DNA from: an uncultured Clostridia bacterium
Lineage (GTDB): Bacteria; Bacillota; Clostridia; TANB77; CAG-465
Assembly (NCBI GenBank): GCA_947628575.1
Contig: CANRAK010000025.1
Location: 1-16,770, forward strand
Direction of reading: 5' to 3'
Length of the DNA: 16,770 nucleotides
Made by a program: the position numbers and the translations under genes. Within the stretch, counting starts at the first letter, position 1; each line of letters begins with the position of its first letter. Under the pieces are notes generated by a model that was given only the letters and a program-made list of their open reading frames with translations, was not told the DNA's origin and did not search any database. Positions 15,168 through 16,770 of this stretch are shown here, in pieces.

Positions 15168-15320
15168 ATTAAACACCTCCACAAAAAATATATAAAAAAG
15201 ATTGCTCTGTATGGCAATCTTCTCAAATCAAATATTCATATTATTTTAAATATGTATTTAATTGTAACCTTACTAAGACGAAACTCGTAAGGTGAGAAGA
15301 TTTCCTCTACTTTACGAGTT
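15168..15320 (-). ncRNA. infC leader, probable L20-type ribosomal protein attenuator
   Basis: The leader between promoter and infC has three competing pairings on the minus strand. (a) A dyad AACTCGTAA/TTACGAGTT (15312-15320 with 15282-15290), enclosing a small hairpin GAGGA-AATC-TTCTC. (b) ACCTTAC/GTAAGGT (15287-15293 with 15267-15273), which excludes part of (a). (c) A 10-bp long-range pairing AATCTTCTCA/TGAGAAGATT (15293-15302 with 15216-15225), which uses the 5' arm of the terminator. This is the layout of a terminator/antiterminator switch. L20-controlled attenuators upstream of infC-rpmI-rplT are known in Firmicutes; that this one binds L20 is inferred from context. Confidence 0.65.
15191..15221 (-). 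terminator. Leader terminator (attenuator) upstream of infC
   Basis: An 8-bp stem AAGATTGC/GCAATCTT (15214-15221 with 15198-15205), 8-base loop and a U-rich tail, located before the infC ribosome site and inside its leader. The stem can be extended with G-U and A-U pairs. Confidence 0.75.
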
Positions 15321-15322
15321 AT

Positions 15323-15351
15323 ATTATACATAAATTTTTATGTTTTGTCAA
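15323..15351 (-). promoter_or_regulatory. Promoter of the infC-rpmI-rplT-efp operon
   Basis: On the minus strand a perfect TTGACA (15346-15351), a 17-bp spacer and a perfect TATAAT (15323-15328). It lies 18 bp beyond the stop of the glycosyltransferase gene. Transcription should start near 15315-15317. Confidence 0.88.
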
Positions 15352-15369
15352 CTATAAAATTAAAATTTA

Positions 15370-16332
15370 TTACAAATAAAAGTATTTAGCAAAATGTTTA
15401 AGTAAAAAGTATAATAAACCATACATTTTATATTGAACAAGTTTTAAATACATTTTATATACTAAATTTTGCTTTTTTAAATATTTATTCTTTTTCCAAT
15501 TAGGATATTTTTTCTCTACTTTACCTGCTATATCTTTTATTAATTCTTTAGAGAAATCCTTATGAAAGCTAGATCTATATATTGTTCCAATTAATATGTG
15601 ATATATATTAATAAACTCAATATTTTCTTTATATTTATCATATATATTATTTTTCTTAAGAAAATCTTCTAAGTCGTCTATAACATAGAAAATATCAAAA
15701 ATTCTATCATCATACGTATGCATTATTGAAGAATTATTTTGAGTATAATTGTATAGTGGCTTATCTACAACAGCATAGCTTCCATTGCTAAAAAATATTA
15801 CTTTGCTTATAGCACATAAATCTTCATACCACTTTTTAAAAGGAAATTTAATATTAGTATCTAAAAATAGACTTTTATGAAACATTTTATTCCATGCAGC
15901 TGGTATGATACAAGTATTAACAACATCTTTGTTAATCTTGTCATAGGTTACTTTATCTTCATATACTCTTTTAAGTCCACATACGGATATTTTACAATTA
16001 TTATTTTTTATACAGTTATATAGTTCTTCTATAAAATTAGGCTCTATATAATCATCACTATCTATAAAACAAATGTATTCTCCTGTAAATTTATCTAATC
16101 CATAATTTCTAGCATCACTAAGTCCACCATTTTCTTTATAGTAGTACTTAAATCTTTTATCTTTACTTGTCTCTTTTTTTATTATTTTTTCTTTATTATC
16201 TTTACTTCCATCATTTATTAATAATACTTCTAGATTTTTATATGTCTGATTTTTTATTGATTCTATGCACTTTTTTATATGTTTTTCTGCATTATAACAT
16301 GGTACTATTATCGAAATCAAATCATTATTCAT
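15370..16332 (-). CDS. Family 2 glycosyltransferase
   Basis: A GT-A fold transferase that moves a sugar from a nucleotide-sugar donor to a cell surface acceptor; the actual substrate cannot be read from sequence. The 320-residue product has ISIIVPCYNAEKHIKKCIESIKNQTYKNLEVLLINDGSKD (7-45), the NGGLSDARNYGLD motif (68-80) and the metal-binding DSDD (91-94), all classical for family 2. The C-terminal part is basic and hydrophobic, perhaps membrane-associated. AGGAGA precedes the ATG. It lies alone between the gyrB terminator and the infC promoter and is likely to depend on read-through or on an unrecognised promoter. Position and type would suit capsule, teichoic acid or exopolysaccharide synthesis. 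Confidence 0.9.
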   Translation of the reverse strand: MNNDLISIIVPCYNAEKHIKKCIESIKNQTYKNLEVLLINDGSKDNKEKIIKKETSKDKRFKYYYKENGGLSDARNYGLDKFTGEYICFIDSDDYIEPNFIEELYNCIKNNNCKISVCGLKRVYEDKVTYDKINKDVVNTCIIPAAWNKMFHKSLFLDTNIKFPFKKWYEDLCAISKVIFFSNGSYAVVDKPLYNYTQNNSSIMHTYDDRIFDIFYVIDDLEDFLKKNNIYDKYKENIEFINIYHILIGTIYRSSFHKDFSKELIKDIAGKVEKKYPNWKKNKYLKKQNLVYKMYLKLVQYKMYGLLYFLLKHFAKYFYL

Positions 16333-16345
16333 AAATTTCTCCTAA

Positions 16346-16392
16346 CAAAATAAGAGTAAACTTGCATTAACTTGAAATTACAAGTTTACTCT
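16346..16392 (-). terminator. Terminator downstream of gyrB
   Basis: A perfect 12-bp stem (16353-16364 with 16381-16392) with a 16-base loop, followed on the minus strand by UUAUUUUGUU. CAAGTT occurs both in the loop and in the 3' arm, so the AACTTG of the 5' arm has two possible partners. The U-tract is interrupted, so some read-through into the glycosyltransferase gene is likely. Confidence 0.7.
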
Positions 16393-16398
16393 TTAAAA

Positions 16399-16770
16399 TT
16401 ATACATCAAGATTTGTTACATATTGTGCATTTTGTTCTATAAACTCTCTTCTAGGTTCTACATTTTCACCCATAAGAACAGAGAATATTTGATCAGCTTT
16501 AATAGCATCTTCTAATTGAACTTGCACTAAAATTCTTGTTTCAGGATTCATAGTTGTTTCCCATAGTTGATCAGAGTCCATCTCACCAAGACCTTTATAT
16601 CTTTGCATACTTAAAGTATCTCTTGCTATACCTTTTTCTTCTAGTTCTTTTAATTTAACTTCTAAGTCTGCTTCATTATAGCAATATACATCTTCCATAC
16701 CTTTTTTAGACAATTTAAATAGTGGTGGTTGAGCAATGTATATATTTCCATTTTCTACTAAAGGACGCAT
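16399..16770 (-). CDS. gyrB: DNA gyrase subunit B, C-terminal part (5' end outside window)
   Basis: The last 123 codons of a type II topoisomerase B subunit, running off the right edge, so the true start is not seen. QRYKGLGEMDSDQLWETTMNPETR (about 56-79) and EPRREFIEQNAQYVTNLDV at the end are the GyrB TOPRIM/C-terminal signatures; the ending E-N-A-x-Y-V-x-N-L-D favours GyrB over ParE. The protein acts with GyrA to introduce negative supercoils. The first codon inside the window reads ATG, but this is an internal Met. Confidence 0.92.
   Translation of the reverse strand: MRPLVENGNIYIAQPPLFKLSKKGMEDVYCYNEADLEVKLKELEEKGIARDTLSMQRYKGLGEMDSDQLWETTMNPETRILVQVQLEDAIKADQIFSVLMGENVEPRREFIEQNAQYVTNLDV

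Noticed and set aside
1..16770. CRISPR array, prophage, transposon or toxin-antitoxin module
   Set aside because: I saw no regularly spaced direct repeats, integrase, transposase or toxin-antitoxin gene pair; the phage-like amidase is single and has no holin or other phage gene beside it.

Overview
The window looks like chromosomal DNA from an AT-rich, endospore-forming Bacillota, most likely an anaerobic clostridial lineage. The evidence is the presence of sigE, sigG, spoIIGA and a spoIVFA/spoIVFB pair, consensus Gram-positive Shine-Dalgarno sites (GGAGG), intrinsic terminators with long U-tracts, and the standard code (TGG for Trp, TGA as stop). Nearly everything lies on the minus strand; only one small envelope protein gene is on the plus strand. 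I see no insertion sequence, tRNA, CRISPR array or prophage.

Right to left, in the direction of most transcription, the layout is as follows. (1) The 3' end of gyrB, cut by the window edge, then a terminator hairpin and a family-2 glycosyltransferase. (2) A translation unit with a near-perfect sigma-A promoter and an attenuator leader resembling an L20-type ribosomal protein leader: infC-rpmI-rplT-efp. infC appears to start at ATA. A bidirectional terminator separates efp from the convergent plus-strand orf251. (3) orf251 and miaB, divergently transcribed with a promoter facing each way. (4) A spoIVFA-like M23 gene followed by spoIVFB, the sigma-K processing pair. (5) ftsA-ftsZ with its own promoter and terminator. 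(6) spoIIGA-sigE with ATGA coupling, preceded by a promoter-like element with a long spacer (ATGACA-21-TATAAT) and an inverted repeat that would bury the spoIIGA ribosome binding site. (7) lemA and a DUF3137 membrane protein, placed between sigE and sigG and ended by two tandem terminators. (8) sigG, an Amidase_3-type cell wall hydrolase, murF and the small PRC-barrel protein YlmC/YmxH. (9) A gene-free left edge with two consensus promoters in tandem firing leftward out of the window, with a short leader that resembles the start of an rRNA operon.

Functionally the window joins cell division (FtsA, FtsZ), peptidoglycan work (MurF, amidase, M23) and the compartment-specific sigma cascade of sporulation. 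SpoIIGA would activate pro-sigma-E in the mother cell, sigma-G would act in the forespore, and SpoIVFA/SpoIVFB would control pro-sigma-K. The most interesting signals are regulatory: the spoIIGA start-site hairpin whose 5' arm begins immediately after the -10 box, the competing structures in the infC leader, and the ATA start of infC. The lemA-DUF3137 pair inside the usual spoIIGA-sigE-sigG order and the unrecognised orf251 are the least conventional gene content. I did not find a complex novel multi-gene system.
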